Shown here piece after piece: positions 46,413-58,400 of a stretch of DNA of 64,000 nt. The DNA lies in assembly GCA_017163975.1 (NCBI GenBank), contig JAFFSR010000136.1, forward strand, positions 6,321,501 to 6,385,500, in the 5' to 3' direction. Position 1 is the stretch's first letter, and each line of letters starts with the position of its first letter. The position numbers and the translations under genes are program-made. The notes under the pieces were generated by a model. The model made no database searches. It was not told the DNA's origin and saw nothing but the letters and a program-made list of their open reading frames with translations. This DNA comes from Anastatus disparis. Lineage: Eukaryota > Arthropoda > Insecta > Hymenoptera > Eupelmidae.

Positions 46413-47480
46413 CACTACCCTCCAGTCACATTTGCCCACCCTACATGAAAATCGATAAAACTTTAAAGTTTTGTGGCTCAGTGAAAAATAGTCGTAATTA
46501 AAAAATTCCAACTGGGTTTTAAAAAGGGTTCAAAAACCTTTAATTTAAGCCGAGTTGAGCAAAAAAGAATTAAAAAATGCATGCGTTATGCGTAAAAAAC
46601 TAACTAAAAAATATTCAATTTTTTTCGCCCTATTCAAATGCCTGCCATTTTTGGGAAATTATCGAATCATAAAAAACAAAATGGAGGTAAAAGCTAAAGG
46701 AGTCACCTTCAAAATGAGCTATAGAAAGCTAATTTATGATCGATTTTACGGTAGTTATGGTCATTTTTATGAAAAAAACGATTTTTTTAATAGCTATTAT
46801 CTCAAAAAATACGCATGATATAAAAAAATTTTTAATAAAAAAAGTTGTTTATTTTTGAGTCAAAAATATATATATTTAGATTTAACTGAAATCTGGAAGA
46901 AAAAGTTTTTTTTTAAATTCATTAAAATATAAATATTGAATAAATGGATTTTTTTTCAATGGGATCAAAAATGAATAAAATCTCTTTTTTACTGATTCTC
47001 AGTTTAACCTGAATATTTATTTTTTTGACTCAAAAATAAACAACTTTTTTATTAAAAATTTTTTTATATCATGCGTATTTTTTGAGATAATAGCTATTAA
47101 AAAAAATCGTTTTTTTTCATAAAAAATGACCATAACTACCGTAAAATCGATCATAAATTAGCTTCCTATAGCTCATTTTGAAGGTGACTCCTTTAGCTTT
47201 TACCTCCATTTTGTTTTTTTATGATTCGATAATTTCCGCAAAAATGGCAGGCATTTGAATAGGGGCGAAAAAAATTGAATATTTTTTAGTTAGTTTTTTA
47301 CGCATAACGCATGCATTTTTTAATTCTTTTTTGCTCAACTCGGCTTAAATTAAAGGTTTTTGAACCCTTTTTAAAACCCAGTTGGAATTTTTTAATTACG
47401 ACTATTTTTCACTGAGCCACAAAACTTTAAAGTTTTATCGATTTTCATGTAGGGTGGGCAAATGTGACTGGAGGGTAGTG
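46413..47480. mobile_element. 1.07-kb foldback element, TA flanked
   Basis: CACTACCCTCCAGTCACATT at the left pairs with AATGTGACTGGAGGGTAGTG at the right, flanked by TA. The arms of about 400 bp are nearly perfect (AACTTTAAAGTTTT, GGAGGTAAAAGCTAAAGGAG and CGCATGATATAAAAAAATTT blocks with their complements). The loop of about 200 bp is AT-rich. Short frames in it are shadows. Confidence 0.9.
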
Positions 47481-47599
47481 TATATGCTGTTATCTGGGGT
47501 ATGAGCACGCATATATGAATAATATAGTATACAATGTACATATTATATGGTATACTATATTATTCATAGTATATGCTATATAATGGACTTGTATTAAAG

Positions 47600-49540
47600 C
47601 AAAATAAAATAAGATAGAGAAACAGATTCTAGTGCTCGTATGCGTAATGAAATCATTCGAATTGTGACAAAATTGCGTTTGTCTCTAGGGGGTTGCTCCT
47701 GAGCGATATACCATATATTGCTATCTTTGTTTAGCATATACAAAATTAATGTAAAGTAATTAGGCTGCAATTCTGGTGACCACGCGCATGATTCAGGCAT
47801 TCGAAATAAGAACGTTTGATTGCGCAAGGCATCCTATTTCTGCTTATCAGTCTCTGACTTACGGACGAAAACGCAATTTTGTCGTAATTCTGCTGAATGT
47901 TCAAGTACACTAGCTAAGCCTCTTCTGGGAGCATTAGAGTTGCTGTAAGTCTAACGCAATTATGCTGCATTTAATCAGCTGCAGATGGCTTGTGCAATTT
48001 TGCTGCAATTCTGGTGACCACACGCGTGATCGAGGCATTAGGATTAAGCATGTTCTATTGCGCCAGATAGCCTGTGTCTGCTGAACAGTCTCTGACGTAC
48101 GAAGTCAAACGCAATTTTATCGCAATTCTGCTGAAAGCACAAGTGCACTCGGTAAGTCTCTTCTGAGCGCACTAAAGCTGCTGCAAGTCTGATGCAAGTA
48201 TGTCGCAATTAATCTGCTAAAGATGCCATGCACAAAGCTGCTGCAATTCTGACGCCCGAGCTCGTGATCAAATCATTCAGATTAAGCACCCTTAATTGCA
48301 CAAGACAATCTAATTCTGCTGCTCAGTGTCTGACGTACGTGTTCGAATGCAATTTCATCGCAATTCTGCTGAAAGTCCCCGTGCAGTTAAAAATCCTTGT
48401 GTAAGTGCACTAAAGCTGCTGCAAGTCTGATCCAAGTATGTCGCAATTAATCTGCTAAAGATGCCATGCACAAAGCTGCTGCAATTATGACGCCCGAGCT
48501 CGTGATCAAATCATTCAGATTAAGCACCCTTAATTGCACAAGACAATCAAATTCTGCTGCTCAGTGTCTGACGTACGTGTTCGAATGCAATTTCATCGCA
48601 ATTCTGCTGAAAGTTCCCGTGCAGTTAAAAATCCTTGTGTAAGTGCACTAAAGCCGCTGCAAGTCTGATGCAAGTATGTCGCAATTAATCTGCTAAAGAT
48701 GCCATGCACAAAGCTGCTGCAATTCTGACGCCCGAGCTCGTGATCAAATCATTCAGATTAAGCACCCTTAATTGCACAAGACAATCTAATTCTGCTGCTC
48801 AGTGTCTGACGTACGTGTTCGAATGCAATTTCATCGCAATTCTGCTGAAAGTCCCCGTGCAGTTAAAAATCCTTGTGTAAGTGCACTAAAGCTGCTGCAA
48901 GTCTGATGCAAGTATGTCGCAATTAATCTGCTAAAGATGCCATGCACAAAGCTGCTGCAATTATGACGCCCGAGCTCGTGATCAAATCATTCAGATTAAG
49001 CACCCTTAATTGCACAAGACAATCAAATTATGCTGCTCAGTGTCTGACGTACGTGTTCGAATGCAATTTCATCGCAATTCTGCTGAAAGTCCCCGTGCAG
49101 TTAAAAATCCTTGTGTAAGTGCACTAAAGCTGCTGCAAGTCTGATGCAAGTATGTCGCAATTAATCTGCTAAAAATGCCATGCACAAAGCTGCTGCAATT
49201 CTGACGCCCGAGCTCGTGATCAAATCATTCAGATTAAGCACGCTTAATTGCACAAGACAATGTAATTATGCTGCTCAGTGTCTGACGTACGTGCTCGAAT
49301 GCAATTTCATCGCAATCCTGCTGAAAGTCCCAGTGCATTTGGAAACCCTCTTGTAAGTGCACTAAAGCTTGCGCAAGTCTAACGTAATTATGATGCTTAG
49401 AGCCGGGTGCAATCATCTTAGCGCAGAAATATAGTTGAAATGGGAAGCATGTTAGTTAAGATCTGCTGTAGTTTGACTGACAGACAGAGAAATTGCAGCA
49501 GAATTGCACAAGAATTGAAAAAGTTGTGCTACCAGGGTGG
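47600..49540. repeat. Satellite array, 238-bp monomer
   Basis: The word GACGCCCGAGCTCGTGATCA recurs at 48251, 48489, 48727, 48965 and 49203, exactly 238 bp apart. Diverged copies lie 237 bp apart on the left (near 48014 and 47777). Central monomers are nearly identical; the edges are diverged. The right boundary is GTGCTACCAGGG near 49528-49539, after a non-repeated tail. Each monomer has two similar halves and, read on the minus strand, resembles the 120-bp satellite at 1-745. Confidence 0.93.
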
Positions 49541-49549
49541 ATAATGCTA

Positions 49550-50170
49550 AACGAAGAATAATATTTAAATGTCGACTGCTTAAGACTTCCGAACGTATAT
49601 ACAAGCATTTTTCACCAACAAAATTTGTGAATTTTTTTCTCGCTCCAAACCAAAAAAGCCGGGATCAATCAAGTACTATAAGATAGGTATTTTGGTCCTC
49701 TATCAGCAAAATAAATTCCAGCAAAAAAAAATGGCCTTTTCGAGAAAAATGCATGTGCATAAAAAGTGCATTTTTTGGTAAAATGCATATATCTCAGTCA
49801 TTTTTTAGTTTTTTTTTAAATTTTTTGCACGGAGTTGAAGAGGGCTCAAAACGAAATAAAATAAAAAAAGGTTTATCAAAATTGGAAATTGGTAAAACGA
49901 TAGCTCTCTAAAGTTATTCTCAACATTTTCAGTTTTAACATTTAGTTTTTGTATGCAATTTTCAAAAGTGCATATCTGATGCAATTTTGATATTTCAGCA
50001 AAATAAAAAAATACGTATACCCTTATTTTTAGGGTAGAATAACATACTCCATTAGCGCAGTAATTGGTGACTTGAGTGTATACTGACTGTTCGATTTGAA
50101 ATGGAATCAGCCATAAGTTAAATTATTCTTTAAAAATATTAAAAATTTTTTTTTTAATTATTAATTAAGG
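49550..50170 (-). repeat. Repeat R5 copy 2 (inverted, uninterrupted)
   Basis: The reverse complement of this segment matches 36645-36687 plus 38691-39100 as one continuous block. At about 50076-50084 it reads (minus strand) GTATACACTCAAGTCACC, the site occupied by the 2-kb palindrome in copy 1. Confidence 0.75.
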
Positions 50171-50278
50171 CGAAAACCTATCTTAATGTATCAAAATATA
50201 CAAAGGGGCACGGTAATCGAAGGTGGGGGGGGCAACGATAACTGACGCATTGACCCTGTATTCGCTAAAATTTGAAAA

Positions 50279-51187
50279 TTAAATTTCCACTACACAGCCC
50301 GCTCGAATACTCAAGATATTTAGTAATTGCATAACATCAGTTATGTTTGGACGGAATTGAAAGGTGCCATCAATGAAAAAGTGAGTAGCGTTAGTAAAAT
50401 ATTGTATAATAAATTGTTGGTCATAAAAAATGATGTGTTTATTTCCGTCACCATCTGTAACGGTAACTGCCGATAATTGTCTATTATTAAAATTTAATAG
50501 TTTTCTATATTTATCATCTTCTAAATTGCATAGAAAATTCACCTATTGTCCTAGGATTTGGTGGATAATACTGTAAACGCCACCGTTTCATACTTGATCT
50601 TATTGAGACAAGCGTCACTTTCTCGGCAGCTTCCGGAAACCTATTAAATTTTTAATTTCTTTTTGAATAATCAATAAAATTTACTTTCACTCATATTATA
50701 TTATTTTTTGACACTCCGTGCGCGAAGCCCAATTTCGCACACGCTGTACAAAGTGACACGTGCGAAAATGGAGCTTCCTACACGTTGTGTCAAAAAATAT
50801 TGTTCGATACTCGTGCGAGAAAGTGATTTCTTCCTCGTGTGACCTTTTCACCCTCGCTTCGCTCGGGCGCAAACCGCCACACGAGTAAAAAATCACTCTC
50901 ACGCACTAGTATCGAAAAATACTATTTAATTGAAATTAATGGAAACGATTTTTATGAATTTTTAAAATTGTAATTTACCGGTCGCAAGCTTCGTTGTATA
51001 AATCAACAAATTTATCATAGTATTTTTTTTTGTAGCTGCTCCTGTATCCATTCTCTCATTGCTATAACCATGTCTATATCATTTTTAAAACAATGGTTAG
51101 AATATGCATGTGACATTATCGAATTATTTTGACCATCAATCTTTTTTGCTGTAGCAAAACATCCTTTTGTCGCACATCGATAATACC
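50279..51187 (-). pseudogene. MULE/FLYWCH transposase relic
   Basis: Minus-strand fragments in order. About 51040-51187 reads YRCATKGCFATAKK...SHAYSNHC, a FLYWCH-type zinc finger with two Cys and spaced His. About 50540-50640 reads RFPEAAEKVTLVSIRSSMKR, then RWRLQYYPPNPRTIGEF. 50279-50542 reads LSAVTVTDGDGNKHIIFYD, then HFFIDGTFQFRPNITDVMQL, the start of a Mutator-like transposase DDE domain with the first Asp in IDGTF. A frameshift near 50525-50535 separates the last two pieces, a CpG-rich repeat (about 50670-50935) is inserted between the first two, and the rest of the catalytic domain is missing after 50279. The gene is dead. Such proteins move MULE-type DNA transposons. Confidence 0.75.
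50670..50935. repeat. CpG-richer repeat R7, copy 1
   Basis: TTTGACACTCCGTGCGCGAA through CACGCACTAGTATCGAAAAA. Copy 2 at 54195-54410 is about 85-90 percent identical by eye but lacks the CCCTCGCTTCGCTCGGGCG segment. Confidence 0.8.
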
Positions 51188-51189
51188 TA

Positions 51190-51538
51190 TAATATTTATA
51201 TTATTCTTTAAATTATTCTCGAAATCAATTTATATAATTTTTTATATTATTCTCTAGTTATATTTGATATATATATATATATATAAATTGGGCAGTAAGA
51301 CACATGAACAATGAAGCATTAAAGGTGACTCGTGAGTAATGATACAATAAGAAAAGTATTAGTTACAAGGTATTGATAAATATTTTTAAAATATTAGTTA
51401 ATAAAAGAAAAAAATAAAAAATCGTAAAGTTAATATTGACTTTTATGAAAAAATTAGCATTTACAACTAAATAATAAAAATATTCTTTTTTGATCGAAAA
51501 ATTGAATTGCAGATATATTTTAAAAAATTCTAATTTAT
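51190..51538. other. Gene-free stretch
   Basis: AT-rich, with a short TA microsatellite near 51272-51286. Nothing else recognised. Confidence 0.4.
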
Positions 51539-52000
51539 GAAAACAAGTCATAGAGCCGGGCTGTGGCACAGTCGGTAAGAGCATTGGATTCGTATTCTCG
51601 GGGGACCGTGGATCGCATCCCGTTCGCGGCTGTTTTTCAAGCAAGCACCTCTGTTACATGTGCTTTGTTCTTATGAACACACTTTCGAGCTCCATCGTTA
51701 AAGGACGAAAAGTAACTCAGTTGCTTAAGGCAGCTGGCTTGCGTCCTAGTGGATCGGGGTCTGACTCCCTGGGAAAATTGGAAAAAAGAATTTTCGTAGT
51801 TTTCCGTGGGGAAAAGAACCCGAAGAACGCAAAAAAATACAAAATAGAGAGTTCCTCGGAACAACACCAAAAAACTAATAATAAAAGTCCCCTCGGGGCA
51901 AAAAATAATTAATAAAAATAAAAAATTGATGATGGCCTATGATGAAAAGTCCAAAGGCCAATTAAAGAAGAAGAAGAAGAAGAAGAAGAAAACAAGTCAT
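51539..52000 (+). mobile_element. tRNA-derived SINE with 13-bp target duplication
   Basis: The body at 51552-51987 is flanked by GAAAACAAGTCAT at 51539-51551 and 51988-52000. The head GAGCCGGGCTGTGGCACAGT continues with CGG, an A-box-like TGGCACAGTCGG, and then a B-box-like GGATCGCATCC near 51611. The body of about 330 bp has no coding similarity. The 3' tail is an (AAG)n run of about eight units rather than poly-A, so its partner LINE probably recognises that tail. It differs from the SINE at 20295-20699 in body and tail. Confidence 0.92.
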
Positions 52001-52224
52001 CAATGAAATAAAATATTAAATGAATTGAGTATAATTTTGTAATGATTTGTTAGTAATGATAAATTTTAAGTACTTTTTGTTAAATAATATAATATATATA
52101 CACTGTCGTCCATGTTTTTGACCTTTCTCGATAAAAACTGTATGAACTTTAAAACATCATATCTCTGCGAAAATTCAATGTACAGAAATCGGCAGCATGG
52201 ATTTGGAAAGGTATTAGAGAGTTC

Positions 52225-52529
52225 TTAACCCTTTCAGAACCAATGTACATTACAATGTACATTGACATTTTTTGGTTTTTTTGAAATTGTGCAAAAGTGG
52301 CTTCAAATTTTGTAAAAAAAATATGTGTACTAGATTGAAGTGGACTATTTCCGATCTCAAGCTGAGGGCCTAAGTTATTATATCTTTGATAGAATCTGAG
52401 AAAACTTGAAAAGAAAAAAAAAAAAATTTTTTTATCGCAAAAATTGCTTAATAAATGAACACTTATCATCGCTAAATGGTTATCAGAACTTTTCATGATG
52501 AAATAATAATTCCGTTCTGAAAGGGTTAA
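52225..52529. mobile_element. piggyBac-type MITE, TTAA target
   Basis: Inverted ends CCCTTTCAGAAC (from 52229) and GTTCTGAAAGGG (to 52525), each flanked by TTAA. The 297-bp interior is non-coding and contains a CAATGTACATTACAATGTAC direct repeat near 52240. Terminus style and TTAA site are typical of piggyBac relatives. Confidence 0.85.
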
Positions 52530-52860
52530 AAATGGCATCGTTTTAATTTTCAATTATCTTTTTAGTTCTTTATTAAAAGTAAAAAACAAAAAAAATTTTT
52601 TTTAATTTTGACTTTTTTAAAAATATTTTCTTACACTTTGAAAATTTTTTTTTTTTGCTGCTGTTAATATATAAAAATAAAGGTATTTTATTTCCGCCAT
52701 TTTTCACTTTAGAAAAAAATGTTGAAAAAAACAAATGTGTATTTTTTAGTTTGCAAAATATTTGAATATTTTGAATGTCGGCGATTGGAAAAAGGTTTTA
52801 AAATACACAAAAAGCTCTTAGGAGATAAACTATTTTATGCCACTCTAACTTCAAAATCAT
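52530..52860. other. Gene-free AT-rich stretch
   Basis: Nothing recognised. Confidence 0.4.
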
Positions 52861-52864
52861 AACT

Positions 52865-53160
52865 TTAATATGATTATTCGGCTATCGTGGTATAAAATAC
52901 ATTATGAAACGGGCGTGTAAAGGCTTTTTTACGAAACTCTTTACAACCCTCGCCTTCGGCTCGGGCTATAAACTTTCTTGTTTCGTAAATAAAGTCTTTA
53001 CTTATTCGTTGCTTAATGTACTATTATACACTCGAAACTTCTCAATGAACTAGGTAGGTGGCTGAAAAGCAACCAAAGTTGAAATTTTTTTTTAACACTC
53101 CGTGCTTGAAACACGGTTTCTCATGCTTGTTTTACGTGTGCGAAACCTAATATTTTTTCA
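52865..53160. repeat. CpG-richer repeat block, R7-related style
   Basis: Contains ACCCTCGCCTTCGGCTCGGG near 52946, ACGGGCGTGTAAAGGC, TTGCTTAATGTACTATT, and TTTAACACTCCGTGC near 53092. These resemble pieces of 50670-50935, 53935-54180 and 54195-54410. Confidence 0.5.
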
Positions 53161-53177
53161 TAATATGCGTAATATGT

Positions 53178-53611
53178 ACACTTGGCGGAAAGGATATTTT
53201 TCCGAATGTTAACCTCAAATGGCAACATCGCATATTTTACCACAGGCATAAGACAATTCCAAATTATAGAGCAAATTTCGTATCATCGTTACTCATTACT
53301 TAATGATATAATTTTAGTAAACAAACAATATTACTTTCTTTTTTCATGATCCGAATTATTATTTTATTAAATAAAATTTTTATTTCTTAGTTCAATAATG
53401 ATATAGAATTTAATATTGTGAATTTAAATTATATAAGCAATAAAATTTAAGTTTTGATCATTTGAATTTTACATGAATAACCTATAAGAAAAAACAAAAT
53501 AATTATGATGCGAAACTCAATGCATAATTCGAAGTTTTCTTATGTCTGTGGTAAAATATGCGGCGCTACCATTTGAGGTACACATTTGGAAAAATATCCT
53601 TTCCGACAACC
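53178..53611. mobile_element. MITE with about 75-bp terminal inverted repeats
   Basis: Left CTTGGCGGAAAGGATATTTT (continuing to ACCACAGGCATAAGA) is inverted at the right (ATATCCTTTCCGACAACC end). A single terminus of the same family lies at 21090-21165. The interior of about 280 bp is AT-rich. Confidence 0.8.
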
Positions 53612-53934
53612 ATGTTGCTTTCTTTTAGACAACAAGATTCACAATTGTTTTGCAGACTTAGACTCGATATTTATGCCATATAAGGTTATTTTGAAAGGAA
53701 ATTCGAAACAAAATTTTTTATTATGAAAAATAAAAAGGTGGAATTGTTTTATATGTAAAAGAATGGTTAAATTAAAATTTTCAAAAAGATTTTTATTTTA
53801 TTAATTATGAAGTTGATTTAGATAATGAATATTTACTTGTAATGTTTTTTACAGGTAAATAAAAGTTTTTATTCGCAATCATAAAAATATTTATTGTATT
53901 AATGATGCAATTGTTAATATTTATGATTTATCAT
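53612..53934. other. Gene-free stretch
   Basis: AT-rich, nothing recognised. Confidence 0.4.
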
Positions 53935-54180
53935 TTATTTTTTATTTACTCGTCTAATTGTCACCCTCACTATGTTCGGATGAGGAATTGACTCGTCTCG
54001 CTCCGCTCGGTTACTGACCGCAAAAATAATCGTGTTTCGCTCACGATGTGTTAAAAATAGTATACGCAACACGTGCGCGGTACTCGTCTTTTTTGTCGCC
54101 CAAGCTTCGCCCGAGCGACTAGCTCGACTCGTGCGTGAATCACCTGTTTCTTGCACTAGTTGCGTAATGTACTATTTCTG
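53935..54180. repeat. CpG-richer repeat R8
   Basis: Contains CTCGTCTCGCTCCGCTCGGT near 53992 and GCCCAAGCTTCGCCCGAGCG near 54098, plus CTTGCACTAGTTGCGTAATG, followed by the TGTACTATTTCTGAACAATAA boundary also seen (as TGTACTATT) at 53030. Copy count in the window is low, so the unit is unclear. Confidence 0.45.
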
Positions 54181-54194
54181 AACAATAAATAAAA

Positions 54195-54410
54195 TTTTTA
54201 ACACTCTGTGCGCGAAACTCAATTTCGCACACGATTCACAAAGTGACACGTGCGAAAATTGAGCTTCTTACACGTCATGTCAAAAAATACAGTTCGGTAT
54301 TTGTGCGAGAAAGTGATTTCTTCCTCGTGTGACCTTTTCAAACCGCTACACAAGGAAAAAATCACTTTCACGCACTAGTATCGAAATATACTATTTTTAT
54401 ATTAATCTTG
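54195..54410. repeat. CpG-richer repeat R7, copy 2
   Basis: TTTAACACTCTGTGCGCGAA through CGCACTAGTATCGAAATATA. See copy 1 at 50670. Confidence 0.8.
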
Positions 54411-57200
54411 TAATTAGTAAATAATTTTTAAGTTCATGCTATAAAAAAAATTTGTAAAACAAGTATTAAAAATATTTTGAACATAAAGTATTTAAATTAT
54501 ATTTAGGGCAAATTTTATTTATAATAATAACATTTTTTAACCAGACTTTCGTAGTTTTCTAAATTCTTGTACAAAATATCGATGTAGAAAGAAAAATTCA
54601 AAATTTAAATTGTTCATTAAATGAAAAAATTTTAAATTTAAATGAAGAAATTTTAATTTTAATTTAAAAATTTAGGAATAACTGAAATATTTTAGAACTT
54701 AGAATTAACACTTAACAATTTAATTAAAATTTAAATATTTTGCTTTTACAGGTGACAACATCGATTGGTGAAATCTGTGATAATATTGCGTAAAAAATAA
54801 ATCTGTTTATGAAAATGAAGGCACAAAATCAGATATTCACAACACATCAAACTTTCACAATATCTAAGTAAAGTAAAACATGATTGATGCGTCAAATTAC
54901 ATTTCGTTCAAAAGGATGATTACAATAAAATTCATACGAAATTCTTTACACCATTGTAATTACTATATTTATAGACGGCAGAAATTTTCTTTTATACATA
55001 AATTTGTATTAAGACCATAATAATAATTGGACAAGAAAACACGATAGATGATGCACTTGCAAATTTTCCTGGTAAATATATTTTTATTATGTATTTAATC
55101 TCTGAATTGTTAACAACATAAAGATATCAATAAATGTAAAATTTGCAATTTTCCATCAGATCTTGTTAAAATATTCAATTCATCATTGTTCAAATATCGA
55201 CAAGTTGTTATGGTTTTCAACTACAGATTTTTTCCCTTTGGATTGAATTTTTCTATAGTTATTGGAGTTTAAAGCTGTATCAGGATTTGTTCACGATTGT
55301 ATATAAAGATTTTTTCGTCCATCATCCATAGTTATAGATTCTGCTGACCAAGGTCAATCAATCGCTTCTTTAAAGCTTATCTAGTTAAAAAATTCGTAGT
55401 TTAGAAAGTATTTAATTAAAATGTTTATTTCGAGCCTAAGCTTGGAAATTTGTAAAAAGGAGATTTGTTAAAATTGAATCTATTTTTTCAGATTTATCGC
55501 GTACTTTAAAAAAAGTAAAGTATCAGTTTTTCAAGTTTTGTGCCATATAAAAAATTCATTTATTATTGATTTATTAATTTATTATTAATGTCATCTTCAA
55601 TTTATGATTATTCAAGCTTCTTCTCAAGTTTACAGATACTACTAACTTTAGAAGATCAAAACTGAAAGGTTTGATTAATAAGTTTTATACTAATACTTTG
55701 TTTAAATATGCGAATTTAAGACTAAAACAGTCTACTATAAAACCGAATAATGTTTCTTTGAAAAAGAATGATATATATTTTTAATTTTAATAATGAAAGT
55801 AAAAAGCAGTAGCTTCATTTATGGATTTTTATATATTTTTTTCTAAAAGAAAATGAATTTATCGATACACGCAATTATTACTTGATGCCAATCCATTAAA
55901 AACTCAAATTAATATTTTCAAAAAATGTTAGCAAATATCATTTTCTTTAATAAAGTAAGTTAAAATAATATTAAATTTTCATTTAAAAACTGTTGCAGTA
56001 ATTTTTGATTTTTAAATTGAATTCTTTATTTTAATTTGAAAAAAAACTATAATAAAATTACAGTTATATTTTTAATAAATGAATTAATTTAATAATATTT
56101 TAAATTGTTATATTAAAAAATAAATAGACAAGGAGATTATCTCATCTTCTTAGAAAACAAAAAACCAATCGTCCATTTTGCTCAATACTCACTTTTTAAA
56201 AAAACACGAGCAATTTTGTCAAAAAAAAATTTGCATTCGCTTGATTTCATAGTCATGTCTCTTTTTACTTAAAGGAAAACGATTTTCTTCAAACTTTGTT
56301 ATTTTGAAGTACATTCAAAATCATTTTACATGTATTATTTTTACGTGTCCATAGTATTATTTAAGAAGTTACTTCCTCGTTTAAGAGCACTTTAATAAAT
56401 TCTCAAAAATCATTTTTTTTTTCAATTTCGTCGAGAACTGTTTGGAATTTCTTGATCCAATGGCAAAAGTATTTGCCTTCTGATTATTTACAATCGAAAG
56501 GCAAATGCTTTTGCAATATTTTCACCTGTAAGGGTAACATCCCTTATTTTTTACAATAAAAAAATAAAGATTTTTTACGTTTTTTTGCTCTAAGAATTGC
56601 GAAATTTGATAAAACTAAAAAAAAATAATTATATTATAAGATAAAGACCCTAAAACGCGATCACTCTTTGAGAAAATAAGGTTAAATTGAATGAAAATAA
56701 CATAAAAAGAATGATAGAGATTTAATTTTTTTTTATTATTATAAAAAAAGGTTTTTAGATTTAAAATGAATACGAAAATAATTTCTTTATATATACACAA
56801 ATTTAATGTGAAAGGATTTTTAAAAATCATTTTTTTAGATACCAAAAGTTGATTACAAAAATCTACGCTGATTTATTAACGTTTTCAATTGTATTTAAAT
56901 AAAAAATCGATAATTTCATATTAAAAATATATAATTTAAATGTAGAGATTTTTTAATTGTTATTTATTTTCATACATCACCAGTAACTAATTTATTTTTG
57001 ATCATGTGTTGGGTACTGATCGCGTTTTGGGGTCTTTCCCTTAAAAGAAAAATAAAAGATAAAGTTTATCAGTCCTGGAGTTTTATGAAAAAATAGAGTT
57101 TTTATAGGCTGTATGTTTCTTTCTTTTTAAATTAGTGTTATGTTCAGCATACTAGCTAAATTATTTAGAATTTTTTTTTTAATGGGTGATTGAATTTTAG
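54411..57200. other. Gene-poor AT-rich stretch
   Basis: No supported coding region. A possible terminal exon is hinted at 54752-54794 (acceptor-like TTGCTTTTACAG, then 13 codons and TAA), but nothing else supports it. A short inverted pair, CAAAAGTATTTGCC near 56463 and GGCAAATGCTTTTGC near 56499, forms a hairpin. Confidence 0.4.
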
Positions 57201-58400
57201 TTATCCATCGACTTCCTTTTGACTAACGTACGAGCGCTACGTCTCTAGAATTGGAAGTCTTATAGGGATAACATGGTTGAATTGAATAAATTAAGAGAAC
57301 AACACAACATGCAAAAATTTCCGTGGTATACAAAATAAATCTTTATTTCTAATAACAAGAGACAAGAATTATTTAACTATACATTTTTGTTGTACCTTGT
57401 TTTTTTTTGGTTTTCTTTCAATATCTCCCTATATATATTAATTAATTCAATACGAATTTATTTACTTACTAGGAAGGTCCACCAAAGTAGTATATAGATA
57501 GGTATAGCGAGTCATAACAAATGACGTCACTTGCTATACCTGTCTATGTTTACATAAACAATTCATTAAGATAAAATAAAGCATTAAGATAGCGAATTAT
57601 TTATAAATAAACTGTCTATGTTTACATAAACAACCCATTAAGATAACAAAATAAAACCATTAACATAGCGAATTGTTTATAAATAAACTATCAAATTAAC
57701 AAATTATTTATATACACAAAAGCATACAACTAATGACTTATTTAAATAAAACATTAAATTAACGTATTATTTATGTATACATGAAAATAAATTAATACCA
57801 AAATTTATATATGTGTGTGAGTACGTGTGTGTGTACAGAAATAATAAAAAATTTTACTTTTTTTACTAGCGTTCATTTTCAGCAGCTTCTTTTTTTTTAC
57901 ATGTTTTTAAAATTATTTTTAATATTCTAAATTACACTGTTTTTAAATGTTTTTAAAAAGTTCTGAACACTTTACTCTTTCCACTAAGATGGGGGGATGT
58001 ATCTCTACTAGATATATCTCCATGTTATAGAAGGCACGGTAAGACCTTTGCACCGACCCGCTTTCTCCTATAAGACTCTTTATAGGTACTGAAATGACCG
58101 TTCACAGTCAAAGGAAGGTGTGATTCGAATCAATTCTATACCTTTATATAAAAAAAATGAAAAAAGAATACGGATATGTATATGATGTGTATACGCATAT
58201 AAGACTATATGTTGCGGACGTCAAAAAGATGGTTAAAACTATCTCTAAGAATCCTGAGTATTAAATGAGTATCAGCAGTCAAAAAACGGTGCTGGCCTTA
58301 CTTATATACTCTTGGGCGTCAGAGGAAGTTAGCAACGTTTCGTTTTCACTCCCTTAGAACCCTAATATAATCGTATATACACATATGTAATATCCCCTAA
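57201..58400. other. Gene-free, moderately complex stretch
   Basis: Less AT-rich patches lie near 57225-57260 (CGTACGAGCGCTACGTCTCT) and 57980-58370 (CACGGTAAGACCTTTGCACC and CTTATATACTCTTGGGCGTC). AGATAGGTATAGCGAGTCAT near 57497 and TGACGTCACTTGCTATACCT near 57521 form an imperfect inverted repeat. No frame stays open. An untranslated exon or structured RNA cannot be excluded. Confidence 0.3.

Noticed and set aside
50696..50902. 68-codon minus-strand frame in CpG-rich sequence
   Set aside because: Lies wholly inside repeat R7; the second copy at 54195 does not preserve it.
51658..51912. Opposed frames inside the 51.5-52.0 kb region
   Set aside because: Wholly within the SINE body.
54752..54794. 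Possible terminal exon after TTGCTTTTACAG
   Set aside because: Only 13 codons with no upstream exon or homology; too weak to annotate.
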